This document shows positions 31,064 to 42,620 of a stretch of 64,000 nucleotides of DNA, in pieces (within the stretch, counting starts at the first letter, position 1; every line of letters starts with the position of its first letter). A program made the position numbers and the translations under genes. Origin of the DNA: Monosporascus cannonballus (Eukaryota; Ascomycota; Sordariomycetes; Xylariales); assembly GCA_004154925.1 (NCBI GenBank), contig QJNS01000006.1:620001-684000 (forward strand), given 5' to 3'. The notes under the pieces were generated by a model. That model did not search any database and was not told the DNA's origin. It saw only the letters and a program-made list of their open reading frames with translations.

Positions 31064-33957
31064 ATGGCGGATGCTATCACTGAAGCCACCGCTAAGCTAG
31101 TGCTGGATGAGGTGACGGGTGAGATGGTATCGAAGAATGAATTGAAGAGGTATGCGCGAGAGAAGTACTCTTATTGTTCCTTAACTAGATATGTTGCGAA
31201 CTGACGCGCGTGTAGTATGTCTTGTCGCGCTACACCTTGCTCTGAACCCTCAGGCTCCCCTTTTTCAAATAAACCTGACATAAGCAGAGCGAACTCAGAA
31301 GCGAGCGAAGAAGGCCGCTGCCGACAAGGCCAAGGCAGCAGCGCCAGCACAGCCGAAAGAGAATGCACCGAGGCCAAAGGAAAAGACTGAAGAACCCACG
31401 ATCGATCCCGATGCCATGTTCAAACAAGGCTTCCTAGATGATGTCTATAAGGAGCGGCCGGTGAAGCCCGTGGTCACGCGATTTCCGCCGGAGCCCAATG
31501 GTTAGAAACATCTTGGCTTGTTTATTCCCCATTCTGCGCGGCGCATAGTTGATGACACAAGTTAATGGCAGGCTTCCTCCATATCGGCCATTCCAAGGCG
31601 TGGGTGAATATCAGCTTGGCGGAGTCTCGTTTAGCGTACTGACATTGATTGCCCAGAATTGCGGTAAACTTCGGTTTTGCGAAATATCACGGCGGTCAGT
31701 GTTATCTGCGATACGACGATACAAATCCCGAAGCGGAAGAGGAGAAGTACTTCGTTGCTATTGAAGAGATGGTGCGGTGGCTGGGCTTCTCTCCGGTCAA
31801 GATCACATACTCAAGTGACAACTTTCAAAAACTGGTATGGCACGGTCACGGTATTTGAAGCTTCAGCGAACCATGGGCTGATTCGTTCCAGTATGACATG
31901 GCCGAGAAGCTGATCGAGCTTGGCAAGGCGTATGTCTGCCACTGCAATGGTATGTTGTCTAGAAACGCAATCCTATACCTGTTCCGCAGATTGAATGGAG
32001 CTGACTGTTGGCGATAGATGACGAAATTAAAGCCCAGCGAGGCGGCGCTGACCGGGGCGGGCCACGATTCCGATGCGCGCATGCCGAGCAAAGCATAGAA
32101 CACAACTTAGCCGAATTCAGGGGTATGAGAGACGGAAAGTATAAGCCTAGAGAGGCTTTCCTTCGAATGTTGCAGGACATTAATGATGGCAACCCTCAGT
32201 ATGTCTCAATGATAACCTGTCCTTCTGATCGGTGTTATCTAAAGAAGAGCTACTGTGGTGGTTCGGTATGCGCGCAGAACGTTAATGTGTAACAGGATGT
32301 GGGACCTCGCAGCATATCGAGTACTCGAGAAGCCTCACCATCGAACCGGGTCGACTTGGCGTATATATCCAACCTACGATTTCACACATTGCTTGTGCGA
32401 TAGTTTTGAAGGCATCACACACTCATTATGTACCACCGAATTCATTCAAAGCAGGGTATCGTACGAGTGGTTGAACCGGACCCTTGGTAAGTCACTTTTC
32501 TAAGTCTACCATCTTCTTTATGAGCAACATCGATTATGGATAACTGCATTTTCAACCGCCTCCCCCAATTACATGCCTCAACTCATGTCTTTATGGAGAC
32601 TAAGCCGCTGGATTTTCCAATATCATTTGTGGGCGATCGCTGATGATCAACGTTGCAGGCGTGTACGAGCCCATGCAGAGGGAATATGGCAGACTTAGCT
32701 TGACTGGAACTGTCCTCTCGAAGCGAAAGATTCTGAGGCTTGTTTCTGAAGGTATTGTTCGCGATTGGGACGATCCGAGGTTGTTCACATTGATTGCTAT
32801 CAAGCGACGAGGAGTTCCTCCTGGTAAGTAACCCGGCATTAGGCTTCCCGGAGGTTTATGGATCCTCTTGGAGCGAAGATCGTCTGACCTTAATATTGAA
32901 CAGGCGCTATATTGGAATTCGTCAATGAGTTAGGAGTCACTACAGCGCCTTCGGTAAGCTCCTATGTCTCCTGCTTCACGCTAAGTTTGGGAAACCTCTT
33001 TCCATGAAGAATTGTCCTCCTAAGTGTCTTCTGGGGGTTCTATTGGCCCGATAATATTGACGACTAACCTTGGGAAACGCAGGTCATCGAAATGAAACGC
33101 TTCGATCAATCAATCAGGCGCTACCTCGAACGGACGGTTCCTCGTCTTATGCTCGTACTGGACCCCCTCCCTGTCGTGATTGAGGGGGCAGAAGAATTAG
33201 AGCTCGATGTACCCTTCTCACCCAAGGTCCCCGAAATGGGCTCCCATAAGGTAAAGTTCACGCCGACGGTCTATATAGACCGAAGCGATTTCCGTGAAGT
33301 CGACAGCAAGGACTACTTCCGGCTAGCGCCTGAGAAGTCCGTTGGTCTCTACCAGGTGCCTTATCCGATCAAGGCCGTTTCCTTCAGCAAGGACGAGGCA
33401 ACTGGGAAGGTGACAGAGGTGCGCGCAGTGTTCGACAAGGAAGGCAAGAAGCCGAAGACCTACATCCAGTGGGTTGCATCTGGGTCTCGGGAAGTGGAGG
33501 CACGCATCCACAACTCGCTGTTCAAGTCCGAGAAGCCGGATGACGCAGAGGGAGGATTTCTCAACGACCTCAACCCGGAAAGTGAAGTCATTTATCCTAA
33601 TGCCCTGATCGAGTCGGCCGGATTTGACGAGGTGAGACGGAGGGCACCTTGGCCTGAAGCTGCCGGCGAAAGCGAGCTTGGGAAGGGCGGCCCCGAGTCC
33701 GTCAGGTTTCAGGCAATGCGTATCGCGTACTTCGTAAGTCCTTTGGCCCTTTCGACCGGATTATATCACTATATGCACGCGCCCTCAGGGTAAATACAAT
33801 ACCGAGCCTTCCTCCACCCATCAGCTAGTTGTTTTCACCCCCTTTTGCGGTATAGTACTAACCATTACGTGTCTAGGCGATGGACTCGGATTCTACGGAT
33901 GAGAAAGTAGTGCTGAACAGGATTGTGAGCTTGAAGGAAGATGCCGGCAAGAGTTAA
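31064..33957 (+). CDS. Glutaminyl-tRNA synthetase, cytosolic (11 exons)
   Basis: Charges tRNA-Gln with glutamine; class I synthetase of about 622 aa. Exons by phase: 31064-31148, about 31299-31500, 31572-31599, 31657-31834, 31892-31949, 32018-32198, 32296-32486, 32659-32823, 32904-32953, 33083-33733, 33877-33957. The start reads [20 protein letters not shown], then a Lys/Ala-rich linker, [12 protein letters not shown], the HIGH box (HIGHSKA), [38 protein letters not shown] and the KMSKS-type loop [10 protein letters not shown], followed by the anticodon-binding beta-barrels ([20 protein letters not shown] onward). All introns from the second on are GT-AG and keep phase. The first does not: exon 1 ends in phase 2, and no AG acceptor near 31284-31298 restores the frame. 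So there is a 1-nt lesion or error in the tolerant linker, or an unusual splice. The gene looks functional otherwise. Confidence 0.9.
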
Positions 33958-35434
33958 AGCGTCAGTTGGCTCGGGATGAGACGTGCAGAACCGTGATGGT
34001 GTTGGAGGTCCTCGTAAAGGCATTTCTGTGGTGGCTACTGACCTTGTGGTTTTGCCGCAACTACGACACTGCGGGTCCTCTGCAAGGGTGTTGGATCTCA
34101 AATGAAGCCATTTGGCGTAGGAATATCTCCGTACAATCTCACAAACCAAACGATGATGATATCCCGCAAACACATTTTAAGATGGTGATCTGGGAACGCA
34201 GGATCAGTAGGCAGCTCATTGGACGGATAATTCTGTCCATGTGAAACGTGTGGCTTGGGGTATAAAGCCGGCATTCGGATGACCGCGTTTTACCAGTCTC
34301 AACCGTCGCCATCTCAGCAGCACCAGCTATTCCCAACCCCCCCCACCCAATCGGACATAACCCTTCCCATATATCCTTTATGCAAGCGATGAGTGCACCC
34401 CCTTAATGTGCTTGCATGCATTTACAGGATACATACCCAACTCCAACAAGTTATCTCCCAAATCATTCTTGGTAGCCCATCCCTCCGAGAAAGGAAGTCG
34501 AACGTCATCCGCAGATCAACTTCTTTACAGGTGCTGCATGGGCACTACTTCATCAACTCAAATCGGGGGATCTGGTTATCACGCAATAGCATGTCAGGGG
34601 TGTTTACTTCATTATCGGTATCGCCTCTCATACAGCAAGTACCAACCCCGACGCTGCCCTTGTAAGCTGCACCTCACTCACGCACGCACCCAGGGAACTC
34701 CCCGTGACTTAGCTGCTACACCTCGGATCTGTAAATTAGTAGGAAACGCACTTCCCGTATATATCTCGTCGAGGAGAAAGCAAGTACCCCAAGGCTGCGT
34801 CCAGGGCATGGACTTGAGGCTCGGGCGCGCAGTGAGGACATGTTATACAGTTGCAGGGTTGCAGGATAGAGCAGGGGGGGCCGTTGAATGCGACGTCGAG
34901 GAACGGGGAAGGGAGCATCAAGTGAGACACTACCACAATTTGCTGAATAAGGAGCGCTGGACGCAGTACCCGGGAATCCCTCTCACACTCGGTCGCTTGC
35001 TGGCGCAAAGAACGGAAGGGAAATATTGGATGGCGTGTATTCGCAGGTCGGAGATACTACCTCACTGCTAGAAGCAAATAGCCACGCAGGTAATAGGTAT
35101 GGAGGCAAGCAAGCGAGCAAGCATGCAGGCTAGCAGGCAGGCAAACAGACCCTTGCGTTTATTGCTTTTTCAGCTTGCGAAGTTCACGGATGGACCAAGG
35201 CGGCGGGATTTGAGAAAGACGTAATGCCGTCCGAAGGCAACTCGCATTTATATAAATGAGTGCCGGCTGCTACCTTGGTCACCGGCTGCGGACAAATAGA
35301 TGAGATGCTATGGTGAAGCAGAGATACGAGAAACCAGACAAACGATATCGAGACCTCCAAGCATATTCAACACCCACGTCTTAGTTCCTTACATTCTCGC
35401 TAAAGATATTTGTAAAACCCTCAGTGTTCTCACG
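33958..35434. other. Intergenic region
   Basis: No gene recognised in about 1.5 kb; a 221-codon open stretch at 34406-35071 has no motif. A degenerate GCAAGC/GCAGGC simple repeat lies at 35104-35150. A TATATAAATGAG at about 35250-35261 is a plausible TATA box for the esterase gene. Confidence 0.4.
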
Positions 35435-35506
35435 ATGCATTGGCGGTCCGGCGCCACATCCTCAGCCACCCACCTGCTCCTCCTCGTCTCGGGTCAGGCC
35501 CTGGCG

Positions 35507-35537
<31 letters not shown>

Positions 35538-36392
35538 AAACCCCGGTACGCGCGGCCTCTGCCGGCTGCGGAGCGGCGCCCAACGTGGTCGACGGAGACT
35601 CCAGGCTGTACCGCACCACGGCCGGCCGCGCGTACCGCGTGTTCCTGCCGCATGACTACAACGAGAACACGCCGGCACCGCTGATTCTCTCGTACCATGG
35701 CGCCGGCGGCGTCATCGACCAGCAAGCGGAGCTGGACCGGCTGGCACGGCTAGAGGTCAATAAGGATCACATCGTGGTGTATCTGCAGGGCAATGCCGTG
35801 AGTGGGCTCTACCTCGTGGTGATGTCGCGGGCCCGCCTTTGGACTCCCCTCCCCGAACCACCGGTGCTGAGCGACGGGGCGTATTGGCACAAGCGCAGCC
35901 CCCTATCCTAGCTTGTACTGGTCGCGAAGCGGCTCTCGGATCGGTCGCTATGCTCCTAAATACTAACCTTATCTTCTTCTGACCAACGGTCAACTGACCG
36001 ACGATACGTAGGACGACCCCTCGCAACCCCAGCGCTACACCTGGCAGGGTGCGCCCGAGAACCACTCAGACGATATCAGCTTCACGCGCGAGGTCCTGAA
36101 CGCCGTACTGGCGGCGTACTGCGTGGACCCCTCCCGCGTCTACGCGACAGGCATGTCTCAAGGGGGCGGTTTCGTGGGCCGCCTGGCCTGCAGCGCCGAC
36201 ATGTCGGCGCGCATCGCCGCCTACGCCCCCGTCGCCGGCGCCTTCTACCAGAAGCAGGTCGACGAGGAAGAGGCGTGCAAGCCCGCCACCGTGGATGTGG
36301 GACATGCCTGGATGTCCAGGTCAAACGGAGGGTCTAATTTTGAAGCAAGCGAATGGATTATGGGATTCTTTCGAAACCATAGGCTGACATGA
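35435..36392 (+). CDS. Secreted PHB-depolymerase/feruloyl-esterase-like protein with internal deletion
   Basis: Two exons, 35435-35797 and 36012-36392 (intron GTGAGT...GTAG, phase 0), encode 247 aa. The N-terminus is a signal peptide (MHWRSGATSSATHLLLLVSG, then ALA) followed by a short (AP)n run and a mature domain of the CE1/PHB-depolymerase esterase type: VFLPHDYNENTPAPLILSYH (oxyanion strand), then HIVVYLQGNA, and the nucleophile elbow GMSQGGGF (Ser). Family members run to about 330-370 aa; after GAFYQKQVDEEEACKPATV the sequence jumps directly to DVGHAWMSRSNGG and the final EWIMGFFRNH. About 100 residues, including the segment with the catalytic acid, are therefore missing, although the frame stays open. 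The His of GHAW may be the catalytic His. It is probably inactive or altered, unless a missed intron hides the rest (none is visible). Confidence 0.75.
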
Positions 36393-36635
36393 GTTGCCGC
36401 TCCCCCGTTGTGTGGGAAGTTAATGAGGGTTGGAAGGGATCTTGGCAGGCAAACTCAGAGGCTACGAGAATTCGGCTCGCGTCTGAAGTCGATATCTGCG
36501 CCGCTACTTAGTGCTAGATACTCAGAGTGTTCCGAAGTAATATGCTTCGCAAGCATATAGGAAGGTGTAGATGATCCAGTTACTTAGAGTTTCTACTACG
36601 TTCGAGTCAGATATATAATGACCTACGTTTAGTCC

Positions 36636-38293
36636 TCAATTGGCCCAGGGTATGGACCCCGATCGCACCGTCTTCTTTCCGCAGTCTAGCGTCCTGCCCT
36701 TGCTCACCATCTCCCTCCCGAAGACTCCTATCAATTTACGATCCCCGAGGAGTCGCGGTATCAGGTGCTCGGTTATTAACCACATGCTCCAGGACTCCCA
36801 GGTGTTCCCCCGCATCATCTTCCCCGAGATGTCGGCCACCGCTACCGACTCTTTGCGACGGATCTCCTCGTACTCGGCGAAAACGCGTGTCAGTGTCTTA
36901 AGGTCGGGATTCGGGTGGGGGCCCGCACCGGTGCCGATGCCCGGCAGGACCGCGCGCAGGCCGTTCGCCAGCAGTACCGCCGACTGCAGCCCCGCGTTGA
37001 ACCCAAGGCCCGCGACCGACGTGATCTGCAGGGCGGCGTCGCCGACGAGCACGATGCGGCCGTGATGCCAGCGCCGCGCCATGCCCTCGGGCTGCTGCAC
37101 GAGCCGGGTCCACCCGAGGAGGCCCGGTTCGGCGTAGAGGACCTCGCGTGCCTTGACGCCGGGTGCCAGGTGGACGTCGGCGAAGGCTGCCTTGTAGGCC
37201 TCGGTCTCCTCGGCGCTGAACGAGTGTCGGATAGGGGTCGGCTGCCCCTGGACCCGCCGAAAGAGCCCGAAGGTGATCCCACCGTCCCAGGACATGAACT
37301 GCGTGCAGGTATCCTTCCCGTGCGTCTCGTAGAACGCCCCCTTTTCGATGCTAAGCCGTGGAATCAGGTCTGGCGATGCACTGCCGTAGAGGCACTCAAA
37401 TGTAGTTAGAGGGGGCTCCTCTGTGAAGGACGCAGATGAGGAGCCGTGGTTGTCAGATGTCGCGGCGGCTCCTTTGTCAGCTAGCTTCTCCATGATGCGT
37501 CGTGTTGTGCTATGGACTCCATCAGCGCCGACGAGGATGGATCCTGTCTCCACGCTACCGTCTGATAGCCACACACGCACGCCATCCGTCTCAGTCTTGA
37601 CGTCCTCCACTGCCACGCCGGCTCGAACTTTGGAATGGTTTTCAGGCCCGAGCCCGTCGTACAGGAGCTTTGTTAGGCGGGTCCGCTGGAACATCATGCA
37701 GGGGTATCCGTGCCTGCGGCCAGTCAGCGTGATGTCTGCGGATTCTCTTGTGTGCTGATTGGCCTTGTGGCCTTGACGATGAGGGATCTTACTGCTCCTT
37801 CAGCCAATGGAAGATCGGAACCTCTCTCCGCACTGTACCGTTTAGGCTCACTATGGCAGGTGGGAGTCAGTTATCGCTCCTCTTGACGGGCTCCTTGGGT
37901 TTCGAATCCCTGGTCGGAGGGTGTCGCAGGGGCACCCTAGTTGACCTAGGGGCCCTCGCAGTTCACCAAATCAGGGCAAGAACGCTATTGTGGGCATATT
38001 GGAGTGGTGATGTTGCCGCGGAGAAGGGTTAAGTTGAGTCATAGCTTACTTCTGACTATCTTATAGAGCGCCTCATAGTTACCCTCCGCGCTCTCAAACA
38101 ACTCCAAACTGTCGAGCACTCGCGACCCGTGCGGCCAGAGAGTGATGGCTGCCCCCGACTCGGCCACAATGGCCGGGTGTCGCTCTAAGATTAGGAAATC
38201 GATGTCCGCTTTTGCGAGCATGTTGCCGAGTGCAAGGCCCACGGGTCCGCCTCCCGCGATGATGACACGGAATTTCGGCTGGCAAGTAGACAT
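36636..38293 (-). CDS. FAD-dependent monooxygenase (PaxM/salicylate-hydroxylase-like)
   Basis: Complete three-exon flavoprotein monooxygenase of 470 aa. Exons: 38050-38293, 37793-37850, 36636-37746; introns of 199 and 46 nt, all GT-AG and in phase. The ATG at 38293 opens MSTCQPKFRVIIAGGGPVGL; the dinucleotide-binding GGGPVG is at residues 14-19. The DG motif GADGVHS is near 174, and the FAD ribityl-binding GD lies in RIVLVGDAALQITS near 336, followed by GLGFNAGLQSAVLLAN. The C-terminal region has a weakly hydrophobic stretch (ITEHLIPRLLGDRKLIGVFG). Enzymes of this size and layout epoxidise or hydroxylate small aromatic or terpenoid substrates in fungal metabolite pathways, but no partner gene lies nearby. 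A minus-strand ATATAAA at 38377-38383 is a plausible TATA box about 85 bases upstream. Confidence 0.9.
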
Positions 38294-40708
38294 CTCTTAG
38301 TCTAGGATGGATGGTAACAGGCCCGGTCGCTTGTTGTTGACTTGCTCCTGACTTCCGACCTGGTACTATTGCTGGATTTATATTTCACTCGTGGCTTGCT
38401 ACGACATTCAAGGAGAGATGGTGGCTTGGAGGGTTGTGATCGTAAAGCACAAGCGGATCGACGTAAGGATGGCGGCATTAACGCAAACATAGCGCACGGG
38501 AGATAACATGCATTGGGCTGACACGACGCATGTTAATCCCCTCCTAGCGGAGGAAGATCGGATACCGGAGTATCATTGCCTGGATTACGGTCGACTGGGC
38601 TGATGTTCTCATGTTGCGTTCTTCCAGGGTAGTGTTTGCGATCAAGGACCAGGTACAAGGGTGTCAGAACCACGCCTAACAACGTAGCAATCAGTTCTGC
38701 TAAGGAAGCCCTAGCCCGTGACCTCGATGGCCATACTAGTATGACTTTTCGAGCATGACAAACATGCTCATCAGGCGGCACAGCAGGAACCCCCTTGCTT
38801 GATTAACCATAACGCACATATGTCATTGCCCAGTGGGATCATCTTGAGAAAGAGTGGTAGCCATGTGACCATGTCAGCTCCAGTGGGCACATTGAGACTA
38901 ATAACCCAAGAACATGTCATTGCTGGGCGTTTCCAGATTGAGTTCGCTAAATGGTACCCTGCGATCCGTTCTCGGCAAGAGTTTCAAGTCTGGGAAGCTG
39001 CGTAAGCCTTGCTCCACGGAAATACAAACGGGGATCAGCTGCGCTCACCTTGAAGCTGGAGTGATCATCCAATAAGAGGCGCGATAGCTCCCCAGCTCCC
39101 TTGGCGCCTACTCCTCTGAAGGCGATCAGCCCGCAGGTGGGGCTCAGATGCCTGCCTACCTTAATGCATAACGCTGCGGCGTAGTCTCCGGCTATTGGCT
39201 GCTTGGCGGATAGGGAATCCCACGTTACCCCGGGATGCCGTTAGGACTAAAGCCGAAGCGGTATACAATTCAACGGAGTCCCCCACTTGTGCCTCGGGAG
39301 TCAAGATATCTCTTGGCCCTCTCCAAACCGAGCTACAAAGTTCCATATCCACTCGGACTGCCTGACTGCCGCACGTATATGGAAACTTCGACGAACTCAA
39401 CACGTGAAATAGAAGTTGAGCATCAAAAGGATTTGAAAGTAGATAATGTTGAACAATGCAAGTCTACAAGTCATCATATTACACTATATTTGGTACATCA
39501 GACCACAGGATCCTACAAGAGAGGATCACAATATTCTACGTACGAATACGACACATTGAGTGCTCCAGAAGAAATTGACGGGTGTTACTCTAGCTAAGGC
39601 CATCTTGGCGCTATAATACCTTGTATAGCACCCTGGCGACACATTAGCAACACCTCAACACTCATCGGCGGTCGAGAATCACTTAGCTATTAACACCTCC
39701 AGGGCGGCAACGGAGGAAGTCGGTGAAGGCTGGTATGGCTACGTTGTTTTGGTAGCGCACGAGGGTGTCAGACAGCCATTCTGTCTGGCCCGCCTCAATC
39801 GTAGGTTGCAGGCGTATCTGTGTCGGAGGTGAATCTCCTTAACAAACCCAGAATGCGAGAAGTATTTACTAACATCTCTTTATTCACGGTCGTTCGACTG
39901 ATCACGGTTGATGAAGATGAGCGAGGTTTGTAATGGCATGCTTTCTTCCCGCTGAGTCATCTTGATCGGCGTTGAACCTAGGGCTCAGCGGCTGAACAGC
40001 TACTGCGCCTTGGCTTAGTTAGATCAGCCACTTGTGGAAATTACCTTCAGCCGCACCCACTACCTTCCATATCCTTTTACAACTGTATTTGGGAGGATAT
40101 CGTTATCTTCCATTTCTTGTTCGGACTTCTTAGAGGTTAACCTGATAATATACTTTTCTTCAGTTGCAAATGCTCCAATATGTGATGACAGGGTCTCATA
40201 ATAGGAGAGCTGGTCCAGTGGTCATCATCAGGGCGTTGCAAGCTCCAGCCGGCTCTGTTCTAACTTACTGTGGATGTCACAAAAGTCCCCTAATAGACAT
40301 AGGTATTCATATACCACTGTATATTTAGTCATTATTCGCGGCAGTCGCCTGTTACTTCCCGTTCCCCAGCGTCTCTTCGCTTATTTAACATTTAAGGCGG
40401 CAAGTACACAACGTGGTTGTCCAACTCGAGTTGACCCTCAAACTCACGACATGTGCGTCGTTTCTCGAGACCGACCTCCCACCCCCCTCTTCTAGTATGA
40501 AAACGAAACATTGTTGACTGACGTCACTCAGTACTACTGCCGATTTCAGACAGCTCGCTCGATTTATATTACGAGTATGAAGATCTGTATATAGCTGGTC
40601 AATCTGAGATTTTTTGGGGGACTAGTATCAGATTGCGGCTATGATTTGTCTGAATGCTGCACAAACCCCGGCTGATAGACAGTTAATGAGACGTTGACAC
40701 ATTCTTTT
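38294..40708. other. 2.4-kb gene-free region
   Basis: No supportable gene. ORFs (best 120 codons at 39235-39597) carry no motif and no splice context. The first 100-200 bases contain the monooxygenase promoter. Confidence 0.4.
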
Positions 40709-40914
40709 TGTCAGGGAAAATGGTAAAGTACGGAGTGAGAGGCAGAAGAAGCAGCCCAGCAGGTGGTTCATAGTATGGGTAGTGAATAGATGACCATTAA
40801 TGCCTGCCCTTTTCTAACTACTCGGGGGCGAAGCCCCCCTATATATACACAAACTGGAGCCAAACTGGTGGGTCGCTGGGCCCCGGAAAGGGGGCCGCAC
40901 CTTGGCACCTGACA
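40709..40914 (+). mobile_element. Solo LTR with perfect 5-bp target-site duplication
   Basis: A 206-bp element with inverted termini TGTCAGG...CCTGACA, flanked by CTTTT on both sides (40704-40708 and 40915-40919). It contains a perfect hairpin GGGGGC-GAA-GCCCCC (40824-40838) directly followed by a TATA-like CTATATATAC, as expected for the LTR promoter. No internal retrotransposon sequence is present, so it arose by LTR-LTR recombination. Family (Gypsy or Copia) not determinable. Confidence 0.88.
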
Positions 40915-41079
40915 CTTTTGCCCTGATCCCTATAAATATCGGCTCCATATAGGCTGAAGTATCCGACATCAAGACAATTCTCTGCCTAATACTGTTACAG
41001 CACTGACTGGCTCCTTCAACACTGGCTCCGTCAATACCGCCTTCTAAACTTCAGTCCTCGCCATATCTACTAGCTCTTA

Positions 41080-41950
41080 TACTATCCTTTTTACCTCTAC
41101 TACTTCAACTCCCGTCACTACTATCCCCACTACGCCCACCCCAGTTAATTCTATACCCATTAATTACCTTTACCCCTATTACTACTAACCTTATTCCACC
41201 CAGCCCCATACCTTCTACCCCTCCTACTTCGACTCCTATCATTACTATCCCTAATATCCTTTCCCTTGTTCTATCACTATTGTTTCTATGCCCATTACTG
41301 CTACCCCAATCCCTTCTATGCCTACTATCTTTACCCCTGTTATTATTCCTCCTGCTACGCCTACCGCTATCGCTCCGAGTCCCATTATCTTTACCCCTAT
41401 TCCTACCATCCCTACTACACCTACCGCAACTATTACCTCACTACCCCCGTTATTACTGTCCCTACTACATCCACACAGCTACTTCTAGTCCTGTCGTTAC
41501 TGGCCCTGCTACCTCGACGATAACCACCCCATCAAGTACGACTAGCACGACAAGCCCTCTGCCAACACTTAGTTGAGACCTATTTGCCTATTTTGTGCAA
41601 AACCAAGCGCTCTACAGGATTAATATCACATCTGGGGCCTCAACCTTGGTCGGGAGTCAAGTTGGGATGGCCGCTCCGTCAACGCATCAGGTTATAGTAT
41701 ATTCGATATTTACCTCTACGGGGCAGCCGGAACAGGTGGAACAATTAACCGGGGTTCGCATATCTGCCACTGGCACCTCGACCGTATTCGAATTGCACCA
41801 GAACTGTCCTGATGGGATTCGATAGGACCACAAAGCAATGGGGCACACTGGCGGACTTTGGAACCGTCGTGCCACAGCTGCTCGCCGACAGCACTTGGGT
41901 CGCTGTGTACGCATCTAACGACAAGGCCATCGTCGCAACGGAAAACGCGT
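41080..41950 (+). pseudogene. Thr/Pro-rich surface-protein relic
   Basis: 41090-41570 is a pyrimidine-rich stretch made of degenerate short repeats (CCTACTAC, CCCATTAC and similar) that in shifting frames reads TPxxT/PTxxTP-like, as in mucin-like fungal wall proteins. A globular C-terminal part follows, with ALYRINITSGASTLVGSQVG (41595-41660) as in fungal proteins with LYRxNITTG modules. It then ends in another frame with DFGTVVPQLLADSTWVAVYA and NDKAIVATENA before TAG at about 41950. Several frame changes and a stop after CPDGIR show it is broken. A signal peptide is not recognisable. Identity beyond repeat-rich cell-surface protein is uncertain. Confidence 0.45.
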
Positions 41951-42620
41951 AGCTATCAGATACGGAAGTCTCCCCTGCCCGATAGTGGTCTGGCGAACCC
42001 GACGAGGCCGAGTTCATACGGCCTCTCTTCGGTTAATAACGACGCTGCGAGGTGCATCGACTAAAGGCTTATAGGAGAAGATCAGGAAGATACTAAATAT
42101 CAACCTACACTCGCGATCACTGGGAGGTACGGGGATACACGACTTGATGTATAATTTGATGAGGGACATTTATCCTGGGATGCCCTGCCTTGTCGTATTC
42201 AATTCACAATAATGGTTTTAATAACTAAGTGGGTTTACGACCGCGTTGAGTGCCGCAATTACGCTTCCCTCTTGCCTTCGCAATATGGTGCTTCCTTCAC
42301 TCACTCAGCGAATGGATATAATGCTAACGGGTTATATGCTCTTAGATCGCATTTACGACAACCATGTGCAGCTGGACCTTGCGTTGATCTCCCACCTTGG
42401 CTAGTACAACAAGTACTTTGAGGGATCTATCTATCACCCCTGAGGGGCCGAGGAACCGCGCCTCCTATCAAGGCGCAAACTGTGGCTTGGATGTTATCCG
42501 GAAAGAAAATCTTAGTGACCAGATCCGAAGACTTGGAGAATCCAAGAACCTCGCTGTGGGATTTAGCTCCATATGTAATATAGCCTTCATTTTGGTGATG
42601 TCCAGCAGTCCAAGTCACAC
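41951..42620. other. Intergenic, no gene recognised
   Basis: About 670 bases between two relics. Nothing recognised. Confidence 0.35.

Noticed and set aside
37910..37950. tRNA-like TTTCGAATCCC segment
   Set aside because: It lies in an intron of the monooxygenase gene and no cloverleaf could be drawn around it.
40824..40838. Perfect GC hairpin considered as a transcription terminator
   Set aside because: It sits inside a solo LTR just before a TATA box in a eukaryotic genome; a bacterial-type terminator makes no sense.
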